DNA of 64,000 nt, from contig JAIQGI010000024.1 of assembly GCA_020072565.1 (NCBI GenBank), forward strand, positions 23,424-87,423, written 5' to 3'. Shown piece after piece: positions 35,381-45,028 of the stretch. The notes under the pieces are model-generated. The model was not told where the DNA came from and did not search any database. It saw only the letters and a program-made list of their open reading frames with translations. A program made the translations under genes and the position numbers. Each line of letters opens with the position of its first letter. Within the stretch, counting starts at the first letter, position 1. The DNA is from Terriglobia bacterium (GTDB taxonomy: Bacteria > Acidobacteriota > UBA6911).

Positions 35381-36487
35381 ATGGAGATCCATCCTCCATC
35401 CTCTTTGTCATCAGATGATGCCGCCATCCCGGCGGCATCCCCGGCTTCGGATTCCTCCCTGCTGCAGACGCGGAATCGACGCGGGTTTCCTGCCTGGATG
35501 CAGCGGCTCGGCCCGTTCCTGCGCAGGAATGAAATCCTTTTGTGGTGGCTTCACAGCGCCTGGGCGTTGCTGTTCGGGATCGGGGTCATGTGGCTGGGGT
35601 CCAGGAATTTTGCCTACCTCCGGCTCATCGTCTTTCACATCACTTTCATCTGGCTGACCAGCCTGTTCCTGCCGGTGCTGTTGAATCGATCGTGGCTTTC
35701 CGCCAAATGGCGGGAGCGGGTGCGACTGGCGATCAACTATTTCACGAAGAATTTCTATCAGCAGCTGCTTTTCTTCCTCCTGCCCATCTACTATGCCAGC
35801 ACGACCTTTGGATCGCAGAACATGCTGTTCCTCGGGCTGTTGGCGCTTTCGGCTCTGCTCTCGACCATGGACGTCGTATACGACCGGTATCTTTCGGTTC
35901 GATGGCAACTGACGGCGCTCTTTTTCATGTTCAATCTATTCGCCTCGATCAATGTCATGCTCCCCGTCCTGTGGTCGATCAGCAATCACTGGGCTCTCTG
36001 GTTCAGCGGAGTTGTGGCGGTGGGCGGCTTTGCCAGCATGCTTCATCGATTGTCGGGGCTGCGCGGACGACCGGCCAAATTGCTACTGGGCGCAGCGGCG
36101 CTCGCGATGCTGGCGATCATCCTGGTCTTTCCACCCCTCATCCCGCCTGCCCCGCTGACCCTCGCGAACGCCCAATTCGGGAGGTCGATCCGGTCGCGCC
36201 AGATCTCCGCTCCACTTGACACAATCCCTTCCAGCCCGGGCAAGATCGTGGCGCTGACGGCAATCAAGGCTCCCATGGGGCTGGAGGAGAGAGTCCGGCA
36301 CCGCTGGTATCTCGATGGGAAGGTCATTTTTGCTTCCAATTACTACCCAGTCACGGGTGGACGGAAAGAAGGCTATCGTATCTACACCCAAATCACCTGG
36401 CAGGAAGGTTTCGAGGGACGAGTCTTAATGGTGGATGTCGAAACCCAGGGAGGCCAGTTGATCGGCCGCGCCCGGCTTAGAAAATGA
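35381..36487 (+). CDS. DUF5924/DUF2914 membrane protein
   Basis: A 368-residue protein with about 6-7 hydrophobic helices between residues 55 and 250 (LLWWLHSAWALLFGIGVMWL, FFLLPIYYASTTFGSQN, LFFMFNLFASINVMLPVLW) and a C-terminal extracytoplasmic domain of the DUF2914 type (VALTAIKAPMGLEERVRHRW, GGRKEGYRIYT, GRVLMVDVETQGGQLIGRAR in part). The family is of unknown function and appears in envelope-related contexts of Proteobacteria and Acidobacteriota. The start at 35381 has no clear ribosome site. It is monocistronic as far as visible, divergent from the GT2-alr pair and followed by a repeat of the GGAGTGCGG family. Confidence 0.8.
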   Translation: MEIHPPSSLSSDDAAIPAASPASDSSLLQTRNRRGFPAWMQRLGPFLRRNEILLWWLHSAWALLFGIGVMWLGSRNFAYLRLIVFHITFIWLTSLFLPVLLNRSWLSAKWRERVRLAINYFTKNFYQQLLFFLLPIYYASTTFGSQNMLFLGLLALSALLSTMDVVYDRYLSVRWQLTALFFMFNLFASINVMLPVLWSISNHWALWFSGVVAVGGFASMLHRLSGLRGRPAKLLLGAAALAMLAIILVFPPLIPPAPLTLANAQFGRSIRSRQISAPLDTIPSSPGKIVALTAIKAPMGLEERVRHRWYLDGKVIFASNYYPVTGGRKEGYRIYTQITWQEGFEGRVLMVDVETQGGQLIGRARLRK

Positions 36488-36497
36488 AACAGCCTGG

Positions 36498-36577
36498 AGT
36501 GCGGAATACGACACCGCCCTTTGCTGCTCAATCGAAGCGGCGCCATGCCGCCGCACTCTCAAGCGCCTTCGGCGCGC
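36498..36577. repeat. GGAGTGCGG-family repeat before the second GH2 gene
   Basis: Outer inverted ends TGGAGTGCGG (near 36496-36505) and CCGCCGCACTCTC (near 36550), with CGCCTTCGGCGCG hairpin beyond. Related copies occur at 47731-47837, about 49079-49104 and 50556-50640. It fills most of the gap between the DUF5924-like gene and the GH2 gene. Confidence 0.55.
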
Positions 36578-36605
36578 GAGGGAGTTGGCAAAAAGGAGGA
36601 GTGAG

Positions 36606-39155
36606 ATGATGGCTCGGTCAGGACTTCGTTTGGGTGCAGCAGTACTGCCGATTCTGGCAATCGGTTCTTATCTCGCCGGTAATCCTCAAAGCAGACAGGC
36701 TCAAGCACCGGCGGCTGGCGCAGCAGCGGCCCCTGCGCGCGAGCGGCTTCTCCTCGACGTCGGCTGGAAGTTCGCCCTCGGCGATGCTGCGGACATAAAG
36801 GGAGACTTCGGCTACGGATCGGGCGAGCTCTTCGCCAAAGCCGGCGAAGCCGCCGGAGCCATTACCCCGAACTTCGACGACGGCGCGTGGCGAACCGTCG
36901 ATCTGCCTCATGACTGGGCGGTAGAGTTGAATTTTGTCAATGTGCGTGACAACAGCGTCAAGGATCATGGGTTCAAACCGATCGGCAGGCAGTTCCCCAA
37001 GACAACGATCGGATGGTATCGCCGGGCCTTGTTCATACCCAAGACCGATGAAGGACGACGGATTGCCGTCAGATTCGACGGTGTCTTCCGCGACTCCATC
37101 GTCTGGCTGAACGGCCACTACATCGGCCGCAACCTGAGCGGCTACGGTGAATTCGGATTCGATGTCACCGACTATATCCGGTACGGTGAGAGGAATGTAC
37201 TGGTGGTTCGTGTCGACGCCAGCCAGATGGAAGGGTGGTTTTACGAGGGAGCAGGAATATACCGTCACGTGTGGCTGCTCAAATATGGCCCGGTGCATAT
37301 CCCTGAATACGGTGTCTTCGTGCATTCCAAGGTCGACGGAAATTCCGCTCTGGTTACGGCAGAAACAGAAGTCTGGAACCAACTGGACACCGATATCACC
37401 TTTGATTTGCAGTCCGATCTGCTGGATGCTCAGGGGAAAAGAGTCCATATCTCGACTGCCAAAGCTGTTCATCTTGCCGGCTGGGAGCGCCGGCGCCTGA
37501 AGCAGGAAATCGCGGTGACCAATCCCCAACTCTGGTCGCTCGAAACTCCCCGCCTTTACAGGCTCGCGACCCGGGTGATCTCCCAGGGCAGGACCCTCGA
37601 CAACGTGACGACCTCGTTTGGCATCCGCACCATTCTCTTTGACAAGGACAAGGGCTTCTTCCTCAATGGAAAGCCGGTCAAGATCCAGGGAGTGTGCGAT
37701 CATCAGGATCACGCCGGGGTGGGTTCCGCTCTACCGGACCGGTTGCAGTTTTACCGCATCGAGCGCCTCAAAGAAATGGGCGACAACGCGTATCGCACCA
37801 GTCATAATCCGCCCACCAACGAATTGCTCGATGCCTGCGACCGGCTGGGCATGCTCGTAATGGACGAAAACCGGCTGATCGGAAGCAGCCCGGAAATGAT
37901 GAGCCAGTTCGAAACGCTGATTCTTCGAGATCGGAACCATCCATCCGTAATTCTCTGGTCCATCGGGAACGAGGAATCCGGGATCCAAAACACCGATACC
38001 GGAAGGAGACTGGCCGAGTCGCTGCTGCGGCGACAAAAGCAGCTGGATCCCACGCGGCTCTCCACTTACGCGGCCAACAACGGGGGGCGGTATGAAGGAA
38101 TCAATAGCGTCATACCGGTACGCGGATTCAATTACTATACGGACTCCATCGATAAATACCGGCAGGACCACCCCGAGCAGGTCTTGCTGGGCAGTGAGGA
38201 GGCAAGCACCGTCTGCACCCGCGGCATTTATGCCAATGACAAGGAACGCGGGTACGTATCCGACTACGACGCGAATGCGCCTGCGTGGGGATCAAGAACG
38301 GAGACGTGGTGGAAGTTTTTTGCGGCGAGAGCCTGGTTAGCCGGCGGCTTCGTGTGGACCGGTTTCGACTATCGCGGCGAGCCGACGCCCTACAGCTGGC
38401 CCTGCATCAACTCGCATTTCGGCATCATGGACATGTGCGGCTTCCCGAAGAACAACTTTTACTATTATCAGGCCTGGTGGTCGGACAAGGACGTTCTTCA
38501 TGTCTACCCCCACTGGAACTGGCCGGGAAAGGAAGGGCAGCCGATCGATGTCTGGTGCCAGAGCAATGCGGAAGCGGTGGAGCTCTTTCTCAACGGCAAA
38601 AGCCTGGGGAGGAAGACAATGGAGCCCAACTCCCATCTCGAATGGAAAGTGCCCTATGAGCCGGGGACGCTCGAGGCGCGAGGAATCCGGCGGGGCCGCA
38701 GCCTGACCACAAAGGTCGAAACAACAGGCACGCCGGCAAGCATCCTGCTTACGCCGGACCGGTCCTCCATTCTCGCGGACGGCGAAGATGTCAGCGTCGC
38801 GAATGTCACGGTTCTCGACGCGGGAGGACGGGAGGTTCCGGTCGCAAATAACCTGATCCGATTCGAGCTCGGCGGCAGCGGGAGGATCCTGGGCGTCGGC
38901 AATGGCGACCCCAGCAGTCACGAAGCAGACAAGTTCCTCACCGGCACATGGCAGCGCAGCCTCTTCAACGGCAAATGCCAGGTCATCGTCCAGTCCACGC
39001 GCCAGCCCGGGATCATCCAATTGAAGGCCGTATCCGAGGGCTTGAAAGATGCGACGATTGAAGTCCGGGCAACGGCCTGCGAGCCCCGCCCCTGGTTGAA
39101 GCCGTTCAATCCGGAAATGGGGAACAACCTGGACCGGCGAGCCCCTGTCGAGTGA
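36606..39155 (+). CDS. Glycoside hydrolase family 2 (second copy), secreted
   Basis: An 849-residue GH2 enzyme related to that at 2947-5628. Signal-like N-terminus (GAAVLPILAIGSYLAG), jelly roll (VDLPHDWAVE, IGWYRRALFIP, WLNGHYIGRNLSGYGEFGFD), Ig-like domain, TIM barrel (KIQGVCDHQDHAGVG, NAYRTSHNPPTNELLDACD) and C-terminal DUF4982/Ig-like domains (AVELFLNGKSLGRKT, LADGEDVSVANVTVLDAGG). Acid/base Glu456 in WSIGNE and nucleophile Glu531 in LGSEEAS are conserved. ATG 36606 follows AGGAGG by six bases; a second ATG is adjacent and an upstream TTG is unlikely. The stop overlaps a coupled micro-ORF leading to an APC permease. Specificity (beta-galactosidase, glucuronidase or fucosidase-like) is not decided by sequence alone. 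Confidence 0.93.
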   Translation: MMARSGLRLGAAVLPILAIGSYLAGNPQSRQAQAPAAGAAAAPARERLLLDVGWKFALGDAADIKGDFGYGSGELFAKAGEAAGAITPNFDDGAWRTVDLPHDWAVELNFVNVRDNSVKDHGFKPIGRQFPKTTIGWYRRALFIPKTDEGRRIAVRFDGVFRDSIVWLNGHYIGRNLSGYGEFGFDVTDYIRYGERNVLVVRVDASQMEGWFYEGAGIYRHVWLLKYGPVHIPEYGVFVHSKVDGNSALVTAETEVWNQLDTDITFDLQSDLLDAQGKRVHISTAKAVHLAGWERRRLKQEIAVTNPQLWSLETPRLYRLATRVISQGRTLDNVTTSFGIRTILFDKDKGFFLNGKPVKIQGVCDHQDHAGVGSALPDRLQFYRIERLKEMGDNAYRTSHNPPTNELLDACDRLGMLVMDENRLIGSSPEMMSQFETLILRDRNHPSVILWSIGNEESGIQNTDTGRRLAESLLRRQKQLDPTRLSTYAANNGGRYEGINSVIPVRGFNYYTDSIDKYRQDHPEQVLLGSEEASTVCTRGIYANDKERGYVSDYDANAPAWGSRTETWWKFFAARAWLAGGFVWTGFDYRGEPTPYSWPCINSHFGIMDMCGFPKNNFYYYQAWWSDKDVLHVYPHWNWPGKEGQPIDVWCQSNAEAVELFLNGKSLGRKTMEPNSHLEWKVPYEPGTLEARGIRRGRSLTTKVETTGTPASILLTPDRSSILADGEDVSVANVTVLDAGGREVPVANNLIRFELGGSGRILGVGNGDPSSHEADKFLTGTWQRSLFNGKCQVIVQSTRQPGIIQLKAVSEGLKDATIEVRATACEPRPWLKPFNPEMGNNLDRRAPVE

Positions 39156-39253
39156 AAACGATCTTTGATCCGCGCCATCCCGCGGTCGGCGCCCAGGCTT
39201 TCATCGACGGCATGTGGAGAAGCACGGAATATCAGTTGCGGAGCGGGATCTAA
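39152..39253 (+). CDS. Coupled micro-ORF (33 codons) between GH2 and APC permease genes
   Basis: GTG at 39152-39154 overlaps the GH2 stop (GTGA) and its TAA at 39251-39253 overlaps the permease ATG (TAATG). The frame thus fits exactly into the gap with one- to four-base overlaps on both sides. The product begins VKTIFDPRHPAVGAQAFIDG and ends YQLRSGI; it is soluble, lacks low-complexity sequence and matches no family I recognise. It could be a leader peptide that couples translation across the gap, or the remnant of a deleted gene. No separate ribosome site is evident. Confidence 0.35.
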   Translation: MKTIFDPRHPAVGAQAFIDGMWRSTEYQLRSGI

Positions 39254-40638
39254 TGAAGGCGGATGTAGCGGTTACCGTGAAACCGTCGCCAGGACTGGCG
39301 CGCCGGCTCGGTCTTTTCGACGCCACCATGATCGTAATGGGCGGCATCGTGGGTTCAGGCATCTTCATGAATCCCTACGTGGTCGCACGGCAGGTGCACA
39401 GCCCCGCACTGATCCTGGGCGTCTGGGTCATCGGGGGCCTGATTGCGCTCGCCGGTGCCTTCGTCTATGCCGAGCTTTCGGCGCGGCGGCCGCAGGTGGG
39501 CGGGCAGTACGCTTACATCCGCGAGGCCTATCATCCGCTGGCCGCATTCATTTACGGCTGGGCGCTGCTGCTGGTCACGCAGACGGGAGGCATGGCTGCG
39601 GTTGCGGTCACCTTCGCGCGCTATTATGTCGAACTCACTCATGCCCCACTGCCGGAGTGGCTCATCGCCGCGCTCACGCTGGGTGTGCTCACCGCAATCA
39701 ACTGTCTCGGCGTGAAGGCAGGCAGCACCACCCAGAGCATTCTGATGGTCATGAAAATCCTGGCGATCGCTGCACTGGTCGCGTGCGGCCTGCTGCTGGC
39801 GGGGGAATCCGCGGGGGTGCCCCCCTTCGCGGGGCCCGTGCTTGACCGCCCGGCCTCGTTCGATCTGCTGACCGCCATAGGCGCCGCCATGGTGCCGGTC
39901 CTGTTCGCCTACGGCGGATGGCAGACTGCCTGTTTTATCGCCGGAGAGGTGCGTGAACCGCGTAAGAATCTTCCGCGAGGGCTGATCATCGGCGTGACCG
40001 GAGTGATCGCGCTTTATCTGGGGGTGAATTTCGTTTGCGTGCGCGTCCTGGGAGCGTCAGGCCTGGCATCAACTGCTACCCCTGCCACCGACGTCATGCG
40101 GTCGGCGCTTGGCGACACCGGCGCCCGGCTGATAGCGGCGGGAATTGCCGTATCGACCCTTGGATTCCTCAGCCAGAGTATGCTCACGGCCCCGCGCGTC
40201 TATTACGCCATGGCCGAGGACGGTCTTTTCTTCAAGAGCGTCGGCCGGGTCCATCCACGCTCGCGGGTGCCGTCGATCGCCATTATTCTGCAGGGCGTGT
40301 GCGCCGCGGTCATCGCGTTCTCCGGGCGATACGAGCAGATTCTGAACTATGTGGTTTCGGTCGATTTCATTTTCTTCGGCTTGAGCGCGACGTGCATCTT
40401 TGCCCTGCGTCGCCATGACGCCCGGGGCCACGGCGCCCGTCCATCCGGATACAACATCCCCGGTCACCCGATAACCACTCTCTTGTTTGTCGCGGCCAGC
40501 TGGCTGGTCGTTATCAACACGGTCTACAAGTATCCGACGAATACGGTCATCGGGCTGGCGATTATGCTCGCAGGCGTGCCCGTTTATTTTTTCTGGAAAT
40601 GGAGGAGAACAGGTTGGACATCACCAAAAGAACAATGA
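39253..40638 (+). CDS. APC-superfamily amino-acid permease
   Basis: A 461-residue secondary transporter with 12 predicted helices. The family hallmark at TM1, IVMGGIVGSGIFMNPYVVA, is present, then YAELSARRPQVGGQYAYIREA (parts), FAYGGWQTACFIAGEVREPRKNLPR (parts) with the GE.. .P..N.P motif, and SQSMLTAPRVYYAMAEDGLFF. It would import amino acids with protons or exchange them. The ATG at 39253 overlaps the micro-ORF stop; an in-frame GTG 13 codons upstream is possible. The aminotransferase gene begins inside its last codons, so substrate and enzyme may be linked: uptake followed by transamination. The amino acid is unknown. Confidence 0.9.
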   Translation: MKADVAVTVKPSPGLARRLGLFDATMIVMGGIVGSGIFMNPYVVARQVHSPALILGVWVIGGLIALAGAFVYAELSARRPQVGGQYAYIREAYHPLAAFIYGWALLLVTQTGGMAAVAVTFARYYVELTHAPLPEWLIAALTLGVLTAINCLGVKAGSTTQSILMVMKILAIAALVACGLLLAGESAGVPPFAGPVLDRPASFDLLTAIGAAMVPVLFAYGGWQTACFIAGEVREPRKNLPRGLIIGVTGVIALYLGVNFVCVRVLGASGLASTATPATDVMRSALGDTGARLIAAGIAVSTLGFLSQSMLTAPRVYYAMAEDGLFFKSVGRVHPRSRVPSIAIILQGVCAAVIAFSGRYEQILNYVVSVDFIFFGLSATCIFALRRHDARGHGARPSGYNIPGHPITTLLFVAASWLVVINTVYKYPTNTVIGLAIMLAGVPVYFFWKWRRTGWTSPKEQ

Positions 40639-41720
40639 ATTCGGAATATATAGATTGGGCGAAAACGCGCTCGCACGCGAAGTTCAATCTGGCAACCAGT
40701 GGTGTGGTGTCCTATCCGTTGCGCGAGCTTGGAGTGAGCCTGGAGGACATTGAGCTGAGCGGCCCGAGCTTTTACGGCTATGAGCCGCTTCAGCAGGCCC
40801 TGGCTGCAAAAACAGGAGCCCCAGCCGACTGCATTGTGTCTTCTATAGGCACTTCGCTCGCAAATCATCTCGCAATGGCGGCGATCGTCGAACCCGGAGA
40901 TGAGGTGCTGATCGAACAACCCGCGTATGATCCCCTCCTTTCCCTCGCACGCTATCTGGGTGTCCGTGTCAGGCGTTTTCAACGGCGCTTTGAAAACGGT
41001 TTCCCTATTGATCCCGAGGAAGTGGAACGAAATGTCACGCCGCGCACGAAGCTCATCGTGATTACAAACCTGCACAACCCCAGCAGCTTCCTGACGGATG
41101 ACGTTACGCTCCAGAGCGTGGGAGAGATCGCGCGCCGCACCGGCGCGCGCATCCTGGTCGATGAGGTTTACCTCGAAGCAGTGTGCTTTCAAACACCGCG
41201 TCATACCACGCGCTCTTCGTTTCATCTCGGGAAGGAGTTCATCGCAACCGGCAGCCTGACGAAGGCCTATGGGCTGAGCGGGCTGCGCTGCGGTTGGATC
41301 CTGGCCGAGCCGGAGCTGGCAAAGCGAATCTGGCGCCTGAATGATTTGTTCCACGTAATACCGGCGCACCCCGCGGAAAGGTTGAGCGTCGTGGCGCTGA
41401 AGCGTCTGATTCAAATTGCGGTCCGCGCCCGCGCGTTGTTGGAGGCGAATCGCCCCCTGCTCAATCGGTTCCTTGATTCGCGGGCCGACCTGGAGTGTGC
41501 CCGGCCTGCGTTCGGCACGGTGGTCTTCCCTCGGCTGAAAAGCGGCAGGGTGGACCAGCTTTGCTCTCTGCTGAGGGGAAAGTACGATACCACCATCGTG
41601 CCCGGCAGATTTTTTGAGATGCCCGATCACTTTCGTCTGGGGATCGGCGGCGAAACCGACATGCTCGCCGCCGGTCTGGAACGCCTCGCCTCCGCCCTCG
41701 ACAGCCTGGCCGGGCAATGA
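40614..41720 (+). CDS. PLP-dependent class I/II aminotransferase
   Basis: A 368-residue fold-type I aminotransferase. The N-terminal NLATSGVVSYPL, YGYEPLQQALA, the cofactor-contact ITNLHNPSS and DEVYLE, and the PLP lysine Lys217 in TGSLTKAYGLSGLRCGW are all visible. I chose TTG at 40614 because GGAGGAG lies eight bases upstream; alternatives are ATG 40599 (no ribosome site) and ATG 40635, which overlaps the permease stop as ATGA. It overlaps the permease gene by 25 bases, so the two are co-translated. Likely role: transamination of an imported amino acid. The active-site residues do not tell which. Confidence 0.9.
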   Translation: MDITKRTMNSEYIDWAKTRSHAKFNLATSGVVSYPLRELGVSLEDIELSGPSFYGYEPLQQALAAKTGAPADCIVSSIGTSLANHLAMAAIVEPGDEVLIEQPAYDPLLSLARYLGVRVRRFQRRFENGFPIDPEEVERNVTPRTKLIVITNLHNPSSFLTDDVTLQSVGEIARRTGARILVDEVYLEAVCFQTPRHTTRSSFHLGKEFIATGSLTKAYGLSGLRCGWILAEPELAKRIWRLNDLFHVIPAHPAERLSVVALKRLIQIAVRARALLEANRPLLNRFLDSRADLECARPAFGTVVFPRLKSGRVDQLCSLLRGKYDTTIVPGRFFEMPDHFRLGIGGETDMLAAGLERLASALDSLAGQ

Positions 41721-41795
41721 CGAACGACGAATGAGGAGTGGGATACTCGCCCACCCGTCATTTGGCGCGCGTCATTCCATCATCTCCGGGAAAAG

Positions 41796-41815
41796 GGGAC
41801 ATTCCGAATGTTCCC
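41796..41815. repeat. REP-like hairpin between convergent genes
   Basis: GGGACATTC, one base, GAATGTTCCC, preceded by AAAAGG. It sits between the convergent aminotransferase and RND genes. The motif GGGGACATTCCGAATG is of the kind found beside REP-associated transposases in large-genome soil bacteria; no transposase is present here. It may serve as a bidirectional terminator. Confidence 0.45.
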
Positions 41816-41878
41816 ATGGGCCCGGGCCATAGCCGGGGTCAATGCGGTAATTCCAACTATCCCCTTTTTCCTCGTTCA

Positions 41879-44800
41879 TTACCTGCGGGTGAGGTAGTAG
41901 TGCACCGCTGGAGTGACCATCAGCGACAGCACCATGGAGGCTGCGATGCCGCCGATGACCGCGATGGCCAGCGGCTGCAGCATCTGAGACCCCGCACCCA
42001 GTGCCAGAGCCAGCGGGATCATGCCGGCGATGGTGGCAAGAGCCGTCATCAGGATTGGCCGCAGCCGTCGTTCTCCCGCAGCGATCATGGCTTCTTCGGG
42101 ATTGAGCCCTTCCCGACGATACTTCTGATCCGCATCGAGCAGCAGAATACCGTTTTTGGCCACGATCCCGATAACCATGATAAGGCCCATGAATGACGAG
42201 ATGTTGAAGGTCTTTCCCGTGATCAGCAGAGCCAGAAACACCCCCGAAGTGGAAAGCAGCGCTGACGCAAGGATGGCCAAAGGCGCGGCGAAATCTCCAA
42301 ACTCAAACAGCAGCACGATGAACACGAGCAGGATGGCGAGGATCAGGACCACGGCCAGATCCTTGAATGAGCGCTGCTGCTCTGCATAGCCGCCGCCGTA
42401 CTCCACGCGGATGCCGGCAGGCAGGTTCAGTTTTGCGATCGTGTCCTGGACCGCCTTGATGCCGTCGCCCAGGCTCAATCCTTCCAGCCTGGCAGTGACC
42501 GCCATATCGAGCTGCAGGTTGTCCCGCCGGATCTCCGTCTGCCCGGGAAGCTCCGTCAGGCGAGCCAGCGAACCAAGGGTTGCCTTTTGACCGGTAGAAC
42601 TGCCCAGGATCGTGTTCTGCATCGCTTCCAACGAAGACCGGGTTTCTGCAGGGAACCGAACCCGGATCGGGTAGACGCGATCGCCGATCACCACCGGCGT
42701 TGCCGCTTCCTCACCTTGCATGATCGCAGCGGTATTCATCTCCACCTCTTCGGGCGTGAATCCGGCACGTGCGGCAACCGTCGGGTCGACCTGAAAAACG
42801 ATCGCCGGCCCGCTGATCGTGTTGTCGATTCCGTTCAGAATGTCGACCACACCGTTGATCTCTTTGATCGCATCGGCCACTTTCGGAGCCCATTCGCGGA
42901 GCAGGGCCGCGTTCTGGCTGAAGAGCTTGATCTCGATTGGTTCCGGCACGCTTGTCAGGTCGCCGATCATGTCCATCAGCAACTGGACGAATTCCATGTC
43001 AAGCATCGGGTATTTTTCGGCAATCTTATCCCTCAGCTCCGCCTCGACCTCGTCCACACTGCGATCGCGCTCCCGCTTGAGCTTCACTGCAAAATCCCCG
43101 GTATTGGCCTCGGTAACAGCGGCAAGGCCCAGCTGCATACCGGTGCGGCGCGATGTGCTTTCCACTTCGGGAGTGGCGCGCAGCATCTCCTCAATCCCGT
43201 TGAGCACTCGATTCGTCTCCTGGAGGGATGAGCCTGCCGGCATGTAGTAGTCGAGAATGAAGCCGCCCTCGTCCATACCGGGAAGCAAATCACTTCCGAG
43301 CGTGTGATAGCAATAAAACGAGGCGACGACGAGAGCCAGGCACAGGAAGCCGACAACCCACGGATGCTCGAGAGCGGCCCGCAGCGCCACCTTATAAATG
43401 CGCAGCGGACCCGCCAGGAACCGTGCCCCTTCCAGCTGTTGTTCGACCTCCGCCTGGTCCGTACCGGCACGAGAGTCCTCTTTCGGTGCGGCCGCCCCGG
43501 GCCCGCCGCTGCGTTTTCGGATCAAGTAGTGACTGAGAGTCGGCGTCCAGGTCAGGGCCAGAACCAACGAAGTCAAGAGCGCCATTCCCACCGTCACGGC
43601 CAGGGCGCGGAAAAATACGCCTGTGACGCCGGTGATGGCGATCAGGGGAAGGAAGACGACAATGGGCGTAAAAGTCGACCCCAGCAGAGGTATCCTGATT
43701 TCGCGCAGGGCGCTGCGCACCGCCTCCCCGCGGCTCTGCCCCGAGTCACGGTGCATGATGATGTTTTCCACGACAACGATGGCATCGTCGATGACCAGGC
43801 CGACGGCAGCGGCCAATCCGCCGAGTGTCATCAGATTGAAGCTTTCGCCCATGACGCGCAGGGTGATAAAAGTGATCGCCACCGTCGCGGGGATCACGAG
43901 CCCGGCCACAAGCGAAGTGCCCCAGTCGCGCAGGAACAAAACGAGAATCAGCGAGGCCAGCACGAGGCCGATCAGAATGGCGTCGCGCACGCTCCTGATC
44001 GAGTCGTTCACGATTTCCGATTGATCATAAAACGAGTTCAATTCGATTCCGCGCGGCAGCGTCTGACGGATCTTTTCGACTTCCTTGTGCACCTCATTGG
44101 CAACCATGACCGTGTTGCCGATCGGCTGGCGGTAAATGCTCAGCAGCACGGCGGGTTTCGTGTTCGCCGTAACAACGGTATACACGGGCTTATACGATGG
44201 CTTCACCTGCGCGAGATCGCCTATGCGGATGGGTACCCCGGCCGGTGTCGTTTTGACCACGATGTTGGCGATATCCTCCGGACCATGCGCCTGGCCGCTC
44301 ACCAGCCCGAGCACCAGCTGGTGATGGCGCTCCATCATTCCCGGCGAGTCGATCATGTTGGTGGCACGGAGCACATCGAGCATGCCGGGGACGGTCACGC
44401 CTGTGCTTACCAGCTTGGCCGGATCCGGACTGATCTCGAACTCCGGCTCCTGACCGCCCTGCACCACGACCGTGGATACTCCGCTGAGGCGATTCAGGCG
44501 CGGTCTGAGTTCGTAGGTGGCGAGCTCCCAGATCCTGGTTTGCGGCACGGTGTCCGACGTGAGGCTGTATCCCATGATCGGAAAGGCGGCGAACGTCAGC
44601 CGGTTGGCGGTGATCTTGGCTGCCGGCGGCAGAGAGGAGCGGACTTCGGCCAGGGCCGCATTGACGAAGTTGAGCGTCTGGAACATGTCCTCCTGCCAGG
44701 AGAAGAACAAGTTCACTTCCACGGTCCCGCGGCTGGTGACCGAACGAACGGCCTCGAGACCCTGGACGCTGTTGACAGCCTCCTCGATCGGGCGCGTCAC

Positions 44801-45028
44801 CGTGACCAGCATCTGGTCGATCGGCGCCACGCCGTTGTCGACGCCGACGATGACGCGTGGAAAGTCCGTCGACGGGAATACCGCTATGGGAATGGTGAAC
44901 GCCAGATAGATTCCGACCCCGACACAGGTCAGGATCACGAAAATGATCGGCTTTGAATGGCGTGCGGTCCAGTGTTCCGCTGCAGGAGTGTCTCCAACTT
45001 GCGATTGGGCTTTATGATTTTCAATCAT
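41879..45028 (-). CDS. RND-family efflux pump inner-membrane subunit (AcrB/MdtC-like)
   Basis: A 1049-residue RND transporter with 12 helices and two large periplasmic loops. TM1 follows WTARHSKPIIFVILTCVGVG; the proton-relay pair Asp414-Asp415 lies in TM4 (AAAVGLVIDDAIVVVEN); the second half repeats the pattern with KNGILLLDADQKYRREG. ENIIMHRDSG and PILMTALATIAGMIPLALALG are standard. Lacking the Met/His/Asp heavy-metal pattern I could recognise, it may be HAE- or CzcA-type; the class is uncertain. ATG 45028 overlaps the adaptor stop by eight bases. Together with the adaptor and TolC upstream it forms a tripartite exporter through both membranes. Confidence 0.94.
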   Translation of the reverse strand: MIENHKAQSQVGDTPAAEHWTARHSKPIIFVILTCVGVGIYLAFTIPIAVFPSTDFPRVIVGVDNGVAPIDQMLVTVTRPIEEAVNSVQGLEAVRSVTSRGTVEVNLFFSWQEDMFQTLNFVNAALAEVRSSLPPAAKITANRLTFAAFPIMGYSLTSDTVPQTRIWELATYELRPRLNRLSGVSTVVVQGGQEPEFEISPDPAKLVSTGVTVPGMLDVLRATNMIDSPGMMERHHQLVLGLVSGQAHGPEDIANIVVKTTPAGVPIRIGDLAQVKPSYKPVYTVVTANTKPAVLLSIYRQPIGNTVMVANEVHKEVEKIRQTLPRGIELNSFYDQSEIVNDSIRSVRDAILIGLVLASLILVLFLRDWGTSLVAGLVIPATVAITFITLRVMGESFNLMTLGGLAAAVGLVIDDAIVVVENIIMHRDSGQSRGEAVRSALREIRIPLLGSTFTPIVVFLPLIAITGVTGVFFRALAVTVGMALLTSLVLALTWTPTLSHYLIRKRSGGPGAAAPKEDSRAGTDQAEVEQQLEGARFLAGPLRIYKVALRAALEHPWVVGFLCLALVVASFYCYHTLGSDLLPGMDEGGFILDYYMPAGSSLQETNRVLNGIEEMLRATPEVESTSRRTGMQLGLAAVTEANTGDFAVKLKRERDRSVDEVEAELRDKIAEKYPMLDMEFVQLLMDMIGDLTSVPEPIEIKLFSQNAALLREWAPKVADAIKEINGVVDILNGIDNTISGPAIVFQVDPTVAARAGFTPEEVEMNTAAIMQGEEAATPVVIGDRVYPIRVRFPAETRSSLEAMQNTILGSSTGQKATLGSLARLTELPGQTEIRRDNLQLDMAVTARLEGLSLGDGIKAVQDTIAKLNLPAGIRVEYGGGYAEQQRSFKDLAVVLILAILLVFIVLLFEFGDFAAPLAILASALLSTSGVFLALLITGKTFNISSFMGLIMVIGIVAKNGILLLDADQKYRREGLNPEEAMIAAGERRLRPILMTALATIAGMIPLALALGAGSQMLQPLAIAVIGGIAASMVLSLMVTPAVHYYLTRR

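Noticed and set aside
43304..44956. 550-codon open frame antisense to the RND pump
   Set aside because: Low-information, His/Arg/Gln-rich product typical of antisense frames.
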